Notes: generated by a model from the sequence alone, not told the origin. A stretch of 64,000 bases of DNA from Xanthomarina sp035306605 (GCA_035306605.1 DATGNR010000078.1); one strand, 5' to 3'. Numbered from the stretch's first letter, positions 24,998-34,399 are shown. Translations and numbers: made by a program.

Positions 24998-25906
24998 TTA
25001 TAACATTCTTAAAGTATTCAACTCTTGTTCCGTTAGATGTTTCCAATGGCCTCTAGGAATATCCTTTTTGGTTAAGTGACCAATAGCAACACAATCCAAA
25101 CTAATAATATCGTATTTCAACTCATCGAAAATAGTTCTTATTATAGTATTTCCCGTGTTTTTAATCTTCAGTCCTATTTCTTTTTTAGAGGCACCATCTA
25201 TATAGCTAATTTCTTCAACAGCTACATGCTTTCCATCTATTTTTAAACCTTCTCTAATTTTTACTAGATCTTCAAATTTTAAATTCTTATCTAATTCAAT
25301 ATGAAATAAACGAGCGACCCCATGTTTAGAATTAGTAAATTTCTCAACTATACTTTCATCGTTCGTAAACAAAAGCAAGCCTTTTGAATTACGTCCTAAA
25401 CGTCCAATTGGTTTTATTCTTGAATCTGTTGCATTAGCAACTAAATCCATAACGGTTCTACCTTTGCCTTCTGCAGTGGTTGTGGCAAAACCTTTTGGTT
25501 TATTAAGTAAAACGTATGCTTTCTTTTCAGGATTTACACGTCTACCATCGTAACGAACATCATCGGCCAATTTTACCTTATAACCCATTTCGGTTACAAC
25601 TTTTCCATTAACAGATACTAAACCAATAGCTATATGCTCATCGGCTTCTCTACGGGAGCAAATCCCAGAATTAGCAATGTATTTATTTAAACGAATCTCA
25701 TCTGGATTCGATTTTTTTGGTGCTGCTTTTTTCTCAACCTGAGGTTTTGATGTAGCAAATTTCTGCTTGTTTACCGGCGCATTTCCTCTTGCAAAGCTTT
25801 TTCCTTTCTCAGAACTACCACCTCTACTCGACTGGTTAGCTCCTCCCTTTTGCTGTCCTCTTCCTGAAGATTTCCCTTTACTACTGCTACCTTGATTTCT
25901 ACTCAT
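24998..25906 (-). CDS. RsuA/RluB-family rRNA pseudouridine synthase with a long disordered N-terminal tail
   Basis: 302 residues. The first ~68 residues are a Gly/Ser/Lys/Gln-rich low-complexity tail. The S4 RNA-binding domain follows (EIRLNKYIANSGICSRREADEHI, VSVNGK), then the catalytic domain with GRLGRNSKGLLLFTNDE, where the conserved Asp of this family is present (GRLGRNSKGLLLFTND; note Asn in place of the Asp usual in GRLDxxTxGLLL). The family isomerises uridine in 23S or 16S rRNA. The GRLGRNS form is seen in many Bacteroidetes sequences, so the catalytic residue should be checked. It is the last gene of the isoprenoid run, transcribed after the UbiA gene with a ~100-base gap. Confidence 0.85.
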   Translation of the reverse strand: MSRNQGSSSKGKSSGRGQQKGGANQSSRGGSSEKGKSFARGNAPVNKQKFATSKPQVEKKAAPKKSNPDEIRLNKYIANSGICSRREADEHIAIGLVSVNGKVVTEMGYKVKLADDVRYDGRRVNPEKKAYVLLNKPKGFATTTAEGKGRTVMDLVANATDSRIKPIGRLGRNSKGLLLFTNDESIVEKFTNSKHGVARLFHIELDKNLKFEDLVKIREGLKIDGKHVAVEEISYIDGASKKEIGLKIKNTGNTIIRTIFDELKYDIISLDCVAIGHLTKKDIPRGHWKHLTEQELNTLRML

Positions 25907-26011
25907 AATCTTTTCCCAAAAAACTGGGAGTCTTTTTTAATTAAAATATACTAAATTTCTCCGCAAAGATACAGAAAGACCTATTGCTTTCAATCATCTA
26001 AATAACAATTC

Positions 26012-26914
26012 TTAAATTCTATTAAGCACTAAATCAATATTTATAAGCATAATACTGAAAACACCTGCTACAATAATAAATTTTAAAATGTTATGTAAAA
26101 TTAAATAATGTGCTTTTGTTTTTGAAGTCCAAAGAAGAAAAATAAATACAACCAACAATAAAACACTTAAGTAAAAGAAGTAACTCATCTGTCCCACGTT
26201 AAAGTGAAACAACAAAAAATATGCAGGAATGGTGGTTAAAAGCGCCAAAACAGATAGCATAACCTTTGAAACATTTTCGCCATAAACTATAGGAATGGTG
26301 TGATATTTCAACACTAAATCTCCTTTTATGTTTTCTAAATCTTTGGTCAGCTCTCTCATAGAAATAATTAAAAACAAATAGGCCGCATGGACAAAAATAA
26401 CATGCTCGAAATTTTTGTAATACATAAAAATAGCGAAAAATGGAGTAATGGTTAAAACAGCTGAAGTTAAATTTCCAATAAATGGGAGTTTTTTTAATTT
26501 ATGTGAATAAAACCAAATACCAAATATGTAAAGCGAAAAGAAAATAACGGTTCTAAACGACACATAACTAGCCATAACTACTGCCACAAAATTAAGTACG
26601 AAATACAATGACAATTTTGTATTCTGACTGACAAGCCTGTCTAATTTAGACTTATGAGGGCGATTGATTAAATCCTTTTCCGAATCGTAGAAATTATTAA
26701 TAATGTAACCTCCTGCAATGGTTGCAGCAGATGCTAAGACTAAAATTAATAGGTATAAATCTAAAACCACTTCCCTTAAAGGCAAGTCGTGTGCAAGTAT
26801 ATAGATAGAAGTTAAATATTGAGCAATTACTACAATAAGGATATTGTATCCTCTAACAACAGAAAACATGCTAAAAAACTTGAGTAGAATGTGTTTCTGT
26901 CTTCTGGTTAACAT
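26012..26914 (-). CDS. UbiA-family prenyltransferase (geranylgeranylglycerol-phosphate geranylgeranyltransferase-like)
   Basis: 300 residues, eight or nine hydrophobic segments. The first prenyl-diphosphate site reads NNFYDSEKDLINRPHK near residues 70-85, the NxxxDxxxD form of the UbiA superfamily, and a second acidic loop is seen near RELTKDLENIKGD. The enzyme would join a prenyl chain to an acceptor at the inner membrane. Homologues at this locus beside mevalonate kinase and diphosphomevalonate decarboxylase in Flavobacteriaceae are annotated as archaeal-lipid-type geranylgeranyltransferases, but quinone or other prenyl acceptors are equally possible by sequence. It starts 56 bases after the mevalonate kinase stop. 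Confidence 0.82.
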   Translation of the reverse strand: MLTRRQKHILLKFFSMFSVVRGYNILIVVIAQYLTSIYILAHDLPLREVVLDLYLLILVLASAATIAGGYIINNFYDSEKDLINRPHKSKLDRLVSQNTKLSLYFVLNFVAVVMASYVSFRTVIFFSLYIFGIWFYSHKLKKLPFIGNLTSAVLTITPFFAIFMYYKNFEHVIFVHAAYLFLIISMRELTKDLENIKGDLVLKYHTIPIVYGENVSKVMLSVLALLTTIPAYFLLFHFNVGQMSYFFYLSVLLLVVFIFLLWTSKTKAHYLILHNILKFIIVAGVFSIMLINIDLVLNRI

Positions 26915-26970
26915 GTATACCTAAAGTAAAGTAAAACTATTTGTAGAATTCCTCGTCTAAAAAGATTTGT

Positions 26971-27900
26971 TTAGAAATTATAAACGACTTCTAAATTGTA
27001 ATCTTTAAGAGATTTTTTTGCCTTTTCAATATCTTCGGTAAAGCCAAGGATATATCCACCACCACCTGAACCACAAAGCTTTAAGTAGTAATCATTTGTT
27101 TCGATACCTTTTTTCCAAAGCTCATGAAACTGCTGTGGAATCATAGGTTTAAAATGGTTTAATACCACTTTCGATAATTTTTTAGTATTGCCAAATAGGG
27201 ATTTAATATCTCCTTTTAAAAAGTCATCTACACACGCATCAGTATGTTTTATAAACTGATTTTTCAGCATATTTCTAAACCCTTCCTGTTTCATGTTTTC
27301 CATAAAAATACTCACCATTGGAGCAGTTTCACCAGTAATTCCGCTGTCAATTAAAAAAACCGCATTTTTCCCTTCTGAATTTTGTGAAGGAATTCCTGTG
27401 GCTTCAATATTATCATTGGAAAGGATAAGAATTGGAATGCTTAAATAACTATTTAAAGGATCTAAACCTGAAGATTTTCCATGGAAAAAAGATTCCATTT
27501 CAGAAAAAATCGATTTTAATTTTAATAACTTTTCTCTAGTTAAGTTCTCTAAAACGGTAATTTTTTCGAAGGCATATTGATCGTAAATAGCAGCAACTAA
27601 GGCACCACTACTTCCCACCCCATAACCTTGCGGAATAGAAGAATCAAAATACATACCTGCGTCAACATCTTCTTCTAATTTATCAAAATCGAAACTCACT
27701 AAGTTAGCATCAACCGTTTTAAGGTATTTAACAAAGCGCTTCAAACTTTCATTGGACTTTTTTGCTACTTCAGACGTACTGCCTTCCATTTTTAAAGCAC
27801 CATTATAAAAATTATAAGGTATTGATAAGCCTTTGGAATCTTTAATGATTCCATATTCTCCAAAGAGTAATATTTTTGAGTAAAAAAGGGGTCCTTTCAT
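26971..27900 (-). CDS. Mevalonate kinase-like GHMP kinase
   Basis: 309 residues from ATG at 27900 (MKGPLFYSKILLFGEYGI); the 16-residue extension upstream does not look native. GHMP motif 1 is KILLFGEYGI, motif 2 is PQGYGVGSSGALVAAIYDQYA (ATP loop) and motif 3 is LCGSGGGGYILGF. The family phosphorylates mevalonate or a related alcohol. Its position directly after diphosphomevalonate decarboxylase supports a mevalonate-pathway role; phosphomevalonate kinase is the main alternative since Bacteroidetes GHMP kinases diverge. Product: isopentenyl diphosphate supply. Confidence 0.85.
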   Translation of the reverse strand: MKGPLFYSKILLFGEYGIIKDSKGLSIPYNFYNGALKMEGSTSEVAKKSNESLKRFVKYLKTVDANLVSFDFDKLEEDVDAGMYFDSSIPQGYGVGSSGALVAAIYDQYAFEKITVLENLTREKLLKLKSIFSEMESFFHGKSSGLDPLNSYLSIPILILSNDNIEATGIPSQNSEGKNAVFLIDSGITGETAPMVSIFMENMKQEGFRNMLKNQFIKHTDACVDDFLKGDIKSLFGNTKKLSKVVLNHFKPMIPQQFHELWKKGIETNDYYLKLCGSGGGGYILGFTEDIEKAKKSLKDYNLEVVYNF

Positions 27901-27963
27901 AAAATAGTGTTCAGTCTCAGTGCGAAGTAATCCGCAACCTTCATTCAAATATACGTAATAATA

Positions 27964-29043
27964 TTATAATTGGTTTGCACCAAATCCAATTTGGTCACAA
28001 ATATATTGCTCGTTTTGACAATATGCAACTAATTCATTCTTAATGAAGTCTAAGATAACCTTAGCTTCCTTTTTAGGATAAAGTACATGCACATTTGCTC
28101 CGGCATCCAAAGTAAATCCAATATGCAAACCTGTATCTTCTCTAAAACTCCAGATTTTATTGATGATTTCAAGTGTGTTTGGTTTCATTAAAATAAAATA
28201 TGGCATGCTTGTCATCATCATAGCATGAAGCGTTAATGCTTCACTTTCTATCAAGGCAATAAATTTATCTAAATCCCCCGACTCCAATATCGGCTTTAGT
28301 TTTTCAAGATGATCATGAGCCTGCTTAAACCGATTTTTGGCATAAGGATGATCATGCATTAAATTATGACCAACCGTACTGCTTACTTGTTTTTCGCCTT
28401 TATCTACTAGCAAAATAGTGTCTTGATATTCCTTGAAATTGTCATGAACCTGGTACGGATATTTCGTGCCAAACAAATCGCTACTTCCGGATATAACATC
28501 TGTATCTCCCCAAACTATAACATCACCTTCAATACTTCTACAAGCAGATCCCGAGCCTAATCGTGCTAGAAAGGATGCTTTTTTATTGAAATATTCATCT
28601 GTCACTTCAGGATTTAACTGTTTTTCTATACTCATTAGACACAAAGCTAAAGCACTCATACCTGAAGCAGAAGAAGCAATACCTGAACTATGTGGGAACG
28701 TATTAGAAGTTTCAATTTTAAAATGAAAATCCTTTAAAAAAGGTAGATAAGGTTCTACTCTCTTAAAAAAGGTGTCAATTTTTGGTTTAAAATCATCCTT
28801 TTTCTTTCCATCTAAAAAAACTTCAAATGAGAAATTAGTAGAATCCTCAATTCGAGAATAAGAAAGTGTTGTAATTGTTTTACAGTGATTCAAAGTAAAA
28901 CTAATGGATGGATTTGCCGGAATTTGGTTTTCCTTCTTTCCCCAGTATTTTACTAAGGCTATATTACTTGGAGATTCCCAAGTAACTGTTCCATTTTCTA
29001 TTTTAGACTTAGATGCTTGTGGAATAAAATCTTGTTCGCTCAT
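27964..29043 (-). CDS. mvaD: Diphosphomevalonate decarboxylase
   Basis: 359 residues. Family marks: TWESPSNIALVKYWGKK near residue 20, PSISFTL, the GHMP loop SSGIASSASGMSALALCL and GSACRSIEGDVIVWG, which is typical of the decarboxylase. The later TLDAGANVHVLYP is the final family motif. It converts mevalonate diphosphate to isopentenyl diphosphate with ATP. It lies 63 bases upstream of mevalonate kinase and is the first gene of the run ending with the pseudouridine synthase. No truncated motif seen. Confidence 0.92.
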   Translation of the reverse strand: MSEQDFIPQASKSKIENGTVTWESPSNIALVKYWGKKENQIPANPSISFTLNHCKTITTLSYSRIEDSTNFSFEVFLDGKKKDDFKPKIDTFFKRVEPYLPFLKDFHFKIETSNTFPHSSGIASSASGMSALALCLMSIEKQLNPEVTDEYFNKKASFLARLGSGSACRSIEGDVIVWGDTDVISGSSDLFGTKYPYQVHDNFKEYQDTILLVDKGEKQVSSTVGHNLMHDHPYAKNRFKQAHDHLEKLKPILESGDLDKFIALIESEALTLHAMMMTSMPYFILMKPNTLEIINKIWSFREDTGLHIGFTLDAGANVHVLYPKKEAKVILDFIKNELVAYCQNEQYICDQIGFGANQL

Positions 29044-29135
29044 ACTGCTAGTAAGGTGACAAAAACTGCTTTAAGGACAATTTTTAAATTTGCTTGTTTC
29101 TTATTTGCAAAAATAGGAAATATCTAAAGGTCTTT

Positions 29136-29675
29136 TTAATTTATCAACGACATTGCCATTAATTTTAGCATAGTTTTATAATTTCTAGCCGTGGCAAATG
29201 TGTTTAACTTTCGTTCAAAAAAGTTTACATTGAATTTAGCTTGACCAAAACCTTTTTCTGAGAAGAAATAAATACAATCCTTAATAATTTTATATGTTTC
29301 GCCTTCATAAACCTTTTCCGACACGGTTTTCACTAAATTATCCTCTGATAAATCATGTAGCATGATAAAGTAACTATTCTTTTTTTGTTCTTCTGAAAAT
29401 GGGCAGCTTTCAAAAATACGCTGTAGTTCCAACCTTGTCTTTACTAAAACAGATACTTCAAATCCAAAATGTTTTAGAATGGCATTTTTTATAATTTCCT
29501 CTATTTTAAGAAGGTTCTTTTCTGAAGATTGTAAAATAACATTCCCGCTTTGTATATAGGTTTGTATGTTTTTAAAATTAGAGGTTGCAAGTAATTCCCG
29601 TAAATCAGCCATAGGCACTTTTTTATGACCACCCACGTTAATTCCTTTTAAAAGTACGATGTAAGTATGTATCAC
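29136..29675 (-). CDS. DUF1697 family protein
   Basis: 179 residues. It begins MIHTYIVLLKGINVGGHKKVPMADLRE, followed by IQTYIQSGNVILQS, the diagnostic N-terminal block of DUF1697. The C-terminal helical part carries a basic stretch, RKLNTFATARNYKTM. The fold is related to ferredoxin-like domains; its biochemical role is not known. Its start overlaps the stop of the flavoprotein gene by four bases, and it is the last gene of a four-gene run (tesB, GDPD, flavoprotein, DUF1697). Confidence 0.85.
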   Translation of the reverse strand: MIHTYIVLLKGINVGGHKKVPMADLRELLATSNFKNIQTYIQSGNVILQSSEKNLLKIEEIIKNAILKHFGFEVSVLVKTRLELQRIFESCPFSEEQKKNSYFIMLHDLSEDNLVKTVSEKVYEGETYKIIKDCIYFFSEKGFGQAKFNVNFFERKLNTFATARNYKTMLKLMAMSLIN

Positions 29676-30883
29676 TTTGAAATGGATTTAGCTACAATAT
29701 AAGCTCCCGTCCAAGCATTTTGAAAGTTAAACCCTCCTGTTACAGCATCGACATTAATTACCTCTCCGGCTAGATAAAGATTATTATGAAGCTTACTTTC
29801 GAATGTTTTAAAATTAATTTCTTTTAAATCGACCCCTCCTGCAGTAACAAACTCTTCTTTAAACGTACTTTTCCCATCCACTTGAAAAACAGCCTGAGTT
29901 ATTTGGGACGCTAAGGTTTCCAATTGATGCTTGTTTACGTCGGCCCAACGAACTTCCTGATCCAGATCCGAGGCTAAAACTAGCTTTTGCCATAATCGTT
30001 TTGGCAAATCGAATTGTGTGGACTTAAAAACAGTTTTCTTCGCTAATTCCTGTTTTAACTGCTTCAATTGCTCCAAACAATCTTCAAAGGATTGCCTGAT
30101 AAAATTAACCTCAATTTCAAACTTATATTCACGTTTAGCTAATTCAATGGCTCCAAAAGCCGATAGTTTTAAAATAGCTGGAGCGCTCATGCCAACATGG
30201 GTAATAAGCAAAGGACCTTCACTCCATAAATCTGTTCCTAGAACTTTCACCTCAACATTAAGAGCGACTACTCCAGGAATATCTTTAATACGTTCATCTT
30301 TAATATCAAAAGTAAAAAGCGATGGAACGGGCTGCGAAATAGTATGACCTAACACTTCAAGAAGCTTCCATATTTTAGGATTACTACCTGTAGCTATCAC
30401 TAATTTTTCAGTAGTAAAGACACCTTGTGAAGTATCTAAACTCCAAACATCTCCTTCTTTATTAATAGTTTTTAAAGCATGGTTATACAAAACCTCAACT
30501 TTTTGTTTCTTAGCTTCATTTAAAAAACAATCGATAATGGTTTGTGAGGAATTAGACTCTGGAAACATCCGACCATCATCTTCAATTTTAAGGGCAACAC
30601 CTCGCTTTTCAAACCATTCAATGGTATCTCCAGTCATAAATTGATGGAACGGGCCTAATAATTCCTTTTCACCACGCGGATAATGAAGCACTAATTCTTG
30701 TGGATCAAATTCTGCATGAGTTACGTTACATCGTCCGCCTCCAGAAATTTTTACCTTTTGTAGCCCTTCTTTACCTCGTTCAAGTATAGCAACACTTAAT
30801 GTTGGATTTTGCTCAGCTATATTTATACCAGCAAAAAAGCCTGCTGCTCCTCCTCCAATTATTATTACATCAAATTTTTTCAT
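29672..30883 (-). CDS. HI0933/YhiN-family flavoprotein (BaiN-like)
   Basis: 403 residues. VIIIGGGAAGFFAGINIAE is the FAD-binding Rossmann motif, KISGGGRCNVTHAEF the family hallmark, and AGEVINVDAVTGGFNFQNAWTGAYIVAK the C-terminal FAD-contact motif. These flavoproteins, common in bacteria, are of uncertain substrate (members reduce bile-acid-type compounds in gut bacteria or are called aminoacetone oxidase-like). It overlaps the neighbours on both sides by four bases, so expression is translationally coupled with GDPD and DUF1697. Confidence 0.87.
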   Translation of the reverse strand: MKKFDVIIIGGGAAGFFAGINIAEQNPTLSVAILERGKEGLQKVKISGGGRCNVTHAEFDPQELVLHYPRGEKELLGPFHQFMTGDTIEWFEKRGVALKIEDDGRMFPESNSSQTIIDCFLNEAKKQKVEVLYNHALKTINKEGDVWSLDTSQGVFTTEKLVIATGSNPKIWKLLEVLGHTISQPVPSLFTFDIKDERIKDIPGVVALNVEVKVLGTDLWSEGPLLITHVGMSAPAILKLSAFGAIELAKREYKFEIEVNFIRQSFEDCLEQLKQLKQELAKKTVFKSTQFDLPKRLWQKLVLASDLDQEVRWADVNKHQLETLASQITQAVFQVDGKSTFKEEFVTAGGVDLKEINFKTFESKLHNNLYLAGEVINVDAVTGGFNFQNAWTGAYIVAKSISK

Positions 30884-31569
30884 AAATAATCTGGAACGTC
30901 TGAAATGATACCATCAACCTCATAGCTCTTCATACGTTTTATGGTTTCTTCATTGTTAACCGTCCAAGTAAATACTTTATAACCTTCGGTTTGTGCACGT
31001 TTAACATTGTCTTTAGTTAATAAAGCAAAATTAGGATGAATGGCTACTGCCTGAATAGTTTTCGCGAATTCCATAGCTTCAGTTACACTTGCTTTAGTTA
31101 AAACTCCTAAGGGAATTTGTTCATCTTTTTTAAAAACACCTTCTAATTCATGATGCTGAAAACTGGACACAATAAAATCGTTATATAACCATCCCTTTTC
31201 TTTGATGTATTTCTGTATAACTTCTGAAGTTTTAATGGCAGTACCTCTCCCTTTTAATTCAATATTTAAAAAACATTTTTTATCTATTACTTCAAGGACT
31301 TCTTCTAAGCTTGGAATTGAAAATTCGTTATTCACTTTCAATTTCTTTAATTCTGAAAGCGAATGTTTTCCAACTTCACCTGTGCCATTCGTCATTCTAT
31401 CTAAGGTGAAATCATGAAACACAACCAATTCTCCAGACGCACAGACATGCACGTCTATTTCAATTCCATCTACGCCGAAATCCAATGCCTTTTGAATGGA
31501 TTCCAAAGTGTTTTCAGCTAAGTAACCTTTAGCTCCTCGATGCCCTATTTTTAAACAAGAATAAGCCAT
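30880..31569 (-). CDS. Glycerophosphodiester phosphodiesterase
   Basis: 229 residues, TIM-barrel GDPD. Catalytic residues appear in IGHRGAKGYLAENTLESI (His and Arg with Glu), GIEIDVHVCASGELVVFHDFTLDRMTNGTG (Glu, Asp, His), FLNIELKG, and VFTWTVNNEE near the C terminus. It splits glycerophosphodiesters into glycerol 3-phosphate and an alcohol. No signal peptide, so it acts in the cytosol. It follows the thioesterase gene after one base, and its stop overlaps the flavoprotein start. Confidence 0.92.
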   Translation of the reverse strand: MAYSCLKIGHRGAKGYLAENTLESIQKALDFGVDGIEIDVHVCASGELVVFHDFTLDRMTNGTGEVGKHSLSELKKLKVNNEFSIPSLEEVLEVIDKKCFLNIELKGRGTAIKTSEVIQKYIKEKGWLYNDFIVSSFQHHELEGVFKKDEQIPLGVLTKASVTEAMEFAKTIQAVAIHPNFALLTKDNVKRAQTEGYKVFTWTVNNEETIKRMKSYEVDGIISDVPDYL

Positions 31570-31570
31570 T

Positions 31571-32437
31571 TTACTTAACTATTGGACGCATTAATCCTTC
31601 TTGGGCTACAGAAGCTACAAGTTTTCCGTCTCGCGTAAAAATATTACCTCTGGCAAAACCTCTGGCGTTAGAGGTGCTTGGAGATTCTAAAGAAAACAAC
31701 ATCCAATCGTCTAAATCGAAATCTCTAAAATACCACATAGAATGATCCAAACTTGCAGTTTGCAAATTCCCCCAATGAGCAGTGGCTGCATGAGGCTGTA
31801 TGGCTACCGACAAAATATTATAATCTGAAATATAGGTCAGGATTTGTTGTTTTGTAGGCAAATCTAAATTTGAAGTATTACCTTTTAATTTAAACCAAAC
31901 ATCCGTATAAGGTGGTAGATTTTTTTTATTCAAAGGATTCGGCACTTCCGTAGGTTTAAATTCTACAGGTCTAGGAATCTCTAAAAACGTCTTCGTTTTT
32001 TGTGGCAACATATCTCCAAATTTCTCTAGCATATCAGTCCAGCTCATTAAGTCTTCGGGCTGAATAATATTTGAACCCATCTTAATTTGATGCTCATGGC
32101 CTTTCTCTACTTTATGAAATGAAGCTGACAAAATAAAAATAATAGTTCCATTTTGACGAGCAGTGACACGTCTAACAGAGAAACTCCCTCCATCCCTCAT
32201 AATACTAACTTGATAGTGTATGGGCAACTTTAAATTCCCTGCTTCCAAGAAATAGCCATGCATAGAATGCAGAACTCTCTTATTAGTTATAGTCCTATGG
32301 GCGGCATTGATGGCTTGAGCCAGTACTTGCCCTCCAAAAACATTAGGGCTGCCAACAGTTTCACTTCTGCCTTCAAACAAGTTTTCAGAAAGCTGCTCTA
32401 AAATTAAAATATCTAATAGGTCGTTTACAGATGTCAT
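31571..32437 (-). CDS. tesB: Acyl-CoA thioesterase II
   Basis: 288 residues, double hot-dog fold. VFGGQVLAQAINAA is the first-half signature, and HSMHGYFLEAGNLKLPIHYQV with SFSVRRVTARQNG follow; the second half has LSVAIQPHAATAHWGNLQTASLDHSMWYFRDFDLDDWMLF with the catalytic Asp/His region and GFARGNIFTRDGKLVASVAQEGL. It hydrolyses medium and long acyl-CoA. First gene of the four-gene run on the minus strand. Full length. Confidence 0.92.
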   Translation of the reverse strand: MTSVNDLLDILILEQLSENLFEGRSETVGSPNVFGGQVLAQAINAAHRTITNKRVLHSMHGYFLEAGNLKLPIHYQVSIMRDGGSFSVRRVTARQNGTIIFILSASFHKVEKGHEHQIKMGSNIIQPEDLMSWTDMLEKFGDMLPQKTKTFLEIPRPVEFKPTEVPNPLNKKNLPPYTDVWFKLKGNTSNLDLPTKQQILTYISDYNILSVAIQPHAATAHWGNLQTASLDHSMWYFRDFDLDDWMLFSLESPSTSNARGFARGNIFTRDGKLVASVAQEGLMRPIVK

Positions 32438-32508
32438 AAATTGAAATTCTAATCTTTAATTTTCCAAAACTATTAAATTCATTTTTGGGTTGGTCTTATT
32501 TTTATAAT

Positions 32509-32516
32509 TAGTTTTG
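32509..32516 (+). promoter_or_regulatory. Promoter of the lipoprotein gene
   Basis: The -7 box TAGTTTTG matches TAnnTTTG; a TTG at 32490-32492 lies 16 bases upstream. The ATG is 26 bases downstream of the box. Confidence 0.5.
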
Positions 32517-32542
32517 GATAAAACGGTTTTTATCACAACTTT

Positions 32543-33352
32543 ATGATTCGTAAAACGATATTTATTTTATGCTCACTCCTTTTGTTATGCTCATGTAACA
32601 AAGGTCGTTTGCATAAAATAGGAGATTTTCCTTTATCTTTAAAAGAAGCCTCTGCTGCCGAAATTGTTAAGGGCTCGCCACTAATTTGGACCATAGAGGA
32701 TTCTAGAAATCCCAACATACTTTATGGCGTAAATGAAAGAGGAAATATCATTAGAGAAATAACTGTAATAAATGCTACAAACAAAGACTGGGAAGATTTA
32801 ACAAGCGATTCCTACGGAAATATTTATATAGGTGATTTTGGAAATAACAAAAAGGACAGAGACTCTTTTAACATTTATAAAATATCCAATCTAAAAGATG
32901 TAAAGCAACATGCCATTGCTGAATTGATAACATTTAAACTACCACCCGGCACAAAAAAACTGAATTTTGAAGCCTTTTTCATCTACAAAAAGCACTTCTA
33001 TATTATAAATAAGAAAAGTAAAAAAACCATGCTATTTAAGGTTCCAAACCGTATTGGAAACCATACTGCAGAATATGTTTGCAGCTTTAATCTTGAAAAC
33101 GAAAAACAAAAAATAACATCGGCCGACATTAGTAAGGACGGAAAAACCATAGTTTTATTAAATCATAATATGATTTGGAAAATAACCGATTTTCATACGG
33201 ATGATTTTTGTAGTGCCACCATAGAAAATATACCTCTGAATCACATTTCTCAAAAAGAAGGCATTTGCTTTAAAGACGAAAACACCGTGTTAATTACAGA
33301 CGAACGGATTGGGTTTATTGGAGGTAATATCTACTCCATAAAAATAAAATAA
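32543..33352 (+). CDS. Predicted lipoprotein, SdiA-regulated/beta-propeller-like
   Basis: 269 residues. The N-terminal MIRKTIFILCSLLLLCSC is a lipoprotein signal with a Cys in the lipobox (near residue 18). The rest is beta-rich, with blocks such as LIWTIEDSRNPNILYGVNERG, WEDLTSDSYGNIYIGDFGNN and ISQKEGICFKDENTVLITDE, which are spaced like blades of a beta-propeller. The pattern resembles the SdiA-regulated / esterase-like propeller group, but the match is by eye. Probable outer-membrane or surface attachment; ligand unknown. Its end meets the msrA gene convergently. Confidence 0.65.
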   Translation: MIRKTIFILCSLLLLCSCNKGRLHKIGDFPLSLKEASAAEIVKGSPLIWTIEDSRNPNILYGVNERGNIIREITVINATNKDWEDLTSDSYGNIYIGDFGNNKKDRDSFNIYKISNLKDVKQHAIAELITFKLPPGTKKLNFEAFFIYKKHFYIINKKSKKTMLFKVPNRIGNHTAEYVCSFNLENEKQKITSADISKDGKTIVLLNHNMIWKITDFHTDDFCSATIENIPLNHISQKEGICFKDENTVLITDERIGFIGGNIYSIKIK

Positions 33353-33412
33353 GCATAAAAAAAAGCCTTCTAGTTACAAAAACTTAAAGGCCTTATGATA
33401 TTAGGTGTACTC

Positions 33413-33952
33413 CTACTTCAGCTTGTCTGCATGAATTCTACGAAGTTTTGATAACTTCGGCGCTATTACCATACTACAATACCCCTGTTCTTTATTGTTC
33501 CTGTAATAATCCTGATGATCCCTTTCGGCTTCGTAGAAAATTCCCAACCTACTTAATTCAGTAACTATAGTATCTTCAAAATACGGAGCCAATTCTTGAA
33601 GTATAATTTCGGCCAACATCTTTTGTTCTTCATTATGATAAAAAATCACTGAACGATATTGTGTCCCTTTATCTGCCCCTTGACGATTTAAAGTAGTTGG
33701 GTCGTGGGTTGTCATAAAAACGATTAAAATATCTTTGTATGAAATAACATTTGCATCAAAAGTAACTTGAATTACTTCTGCATGTCCAGTTAAGCCAGAG
33801 CACACTTCTCTATAAGTTGGTTTTCCAGGAACAGTTCCACCGGAATACCCAGAAACCACTTTTTCTACACCCTTTATTTCTTGAAAAACCGCTTCTGTAC
33901 ACCAAAAACAACCACCACCAAAGGTCGCTAATTGAATATTTTTACTGCTCAT
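33413..33952 (-). CDS. msrA: Peptide methionine sulfoxide reductase A
   Basis: 179 residues. The active-site motif GGCFWC is at residues 14-19, with YSGG, GHAEVIQVTFDA and the C-terminal YYRNNKEQGYC characteristic of the family. It reduces methionine-S-sulfoxide in proteins. It starts directly after the msrB stop, without a gap, so the two form an operon (msrB first). No signal peptide is seen, so it is cytosolic. Confidence 0.95.
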   Translation of the reverse strand: MSSKNIQLATFGGGCFWCTEAVFQEIKGVEKVVSGYSGGTVPGKPTYREVCSGLTGHAEVIQVTFDANVISYKDILIVFMTTHDPTTLNRQGADKGTQYRSVIFYHNEEQKMLAEIILQELAPYFEDTIVTELSRLGIFYEAERDHQDYYRNNKEQGYCSMVIAPKLSKLRRIHADKLK

Positions 33953-34399
33953 TTATTCCTTTTCTAAGATAATTGATTCCGAATTCACACAATATCTCAA
34001 ACCACTTGGCTCTGGACCATCAGGAAACACATGTCCTAAATGTGCATCGCAGGTATTACACATAACTTCCACGCGCACCATACCAAAAGCGGTATCTTTT
34101 TCATATTTAATAGCATTAACTTTGATAGGCTGGGTAAAGCTAGGCCATCCTGAACTTGAGTCAAATTTTATAGTAGAATCAAATAAGGGGGCGTGACAAC
34201 AAACACAATTGTATTTACCTGCTTCATGTACACTACAAAGAGCACCACTATGCGGGGCTTCTGTCCCTTTTAATCTAGTAATTCTATATTGCTCTGGGGT
34301 TAATTGAGCCTGCCATTCCGCAGTAGTTTTCTCAACCCGAGAGTCTGGTGTTGGATTTCCTTTTACAGAAAAACTTATAATATCTTTCCAAGTTAGCAT
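33953..34399 (-). CDS. msrB: Peptide methionine sulfoxide reductase B
   Basis: 148 residues from ATG at 34399 (MLTWKDIISFSVKGNP), which fits the family's usual start; the frame stays open upstream to 34441 (162 residues), which is possible. Two CxxC zinc pairs (CVCCHAP and CNTCDAHLGHVF) and the catalytic RYCVNS are present, with SGWPSFTQP. It reduces methionine-R-sulfoxide. The gene is the last chromosomal gene before the left junction of the integrated element. Confidence 0.94.
   Translation of the reverse strand: MLTWKDIISFSVKGNPTPDSRVEKTTAEWQAQLTPEQYRITRLKGTEAPHSGALCSVHEAGKYNCVCCHAPLFDSTIKFDSSSGWPSFTQPIKVNAIKYEKDTAFGMVRVEVMCNTCDAHLGHVFPDGPEPSGLRYCVNSESIILEKE

Noticed and set aside
33356..33395. 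Possible terminator between the lipoprotein and msrA genes
   Set aside because: The inverted repeat around AAGCCTT and AAGGCCTT is short and needs a bulge, so I did not list it as a terminator.
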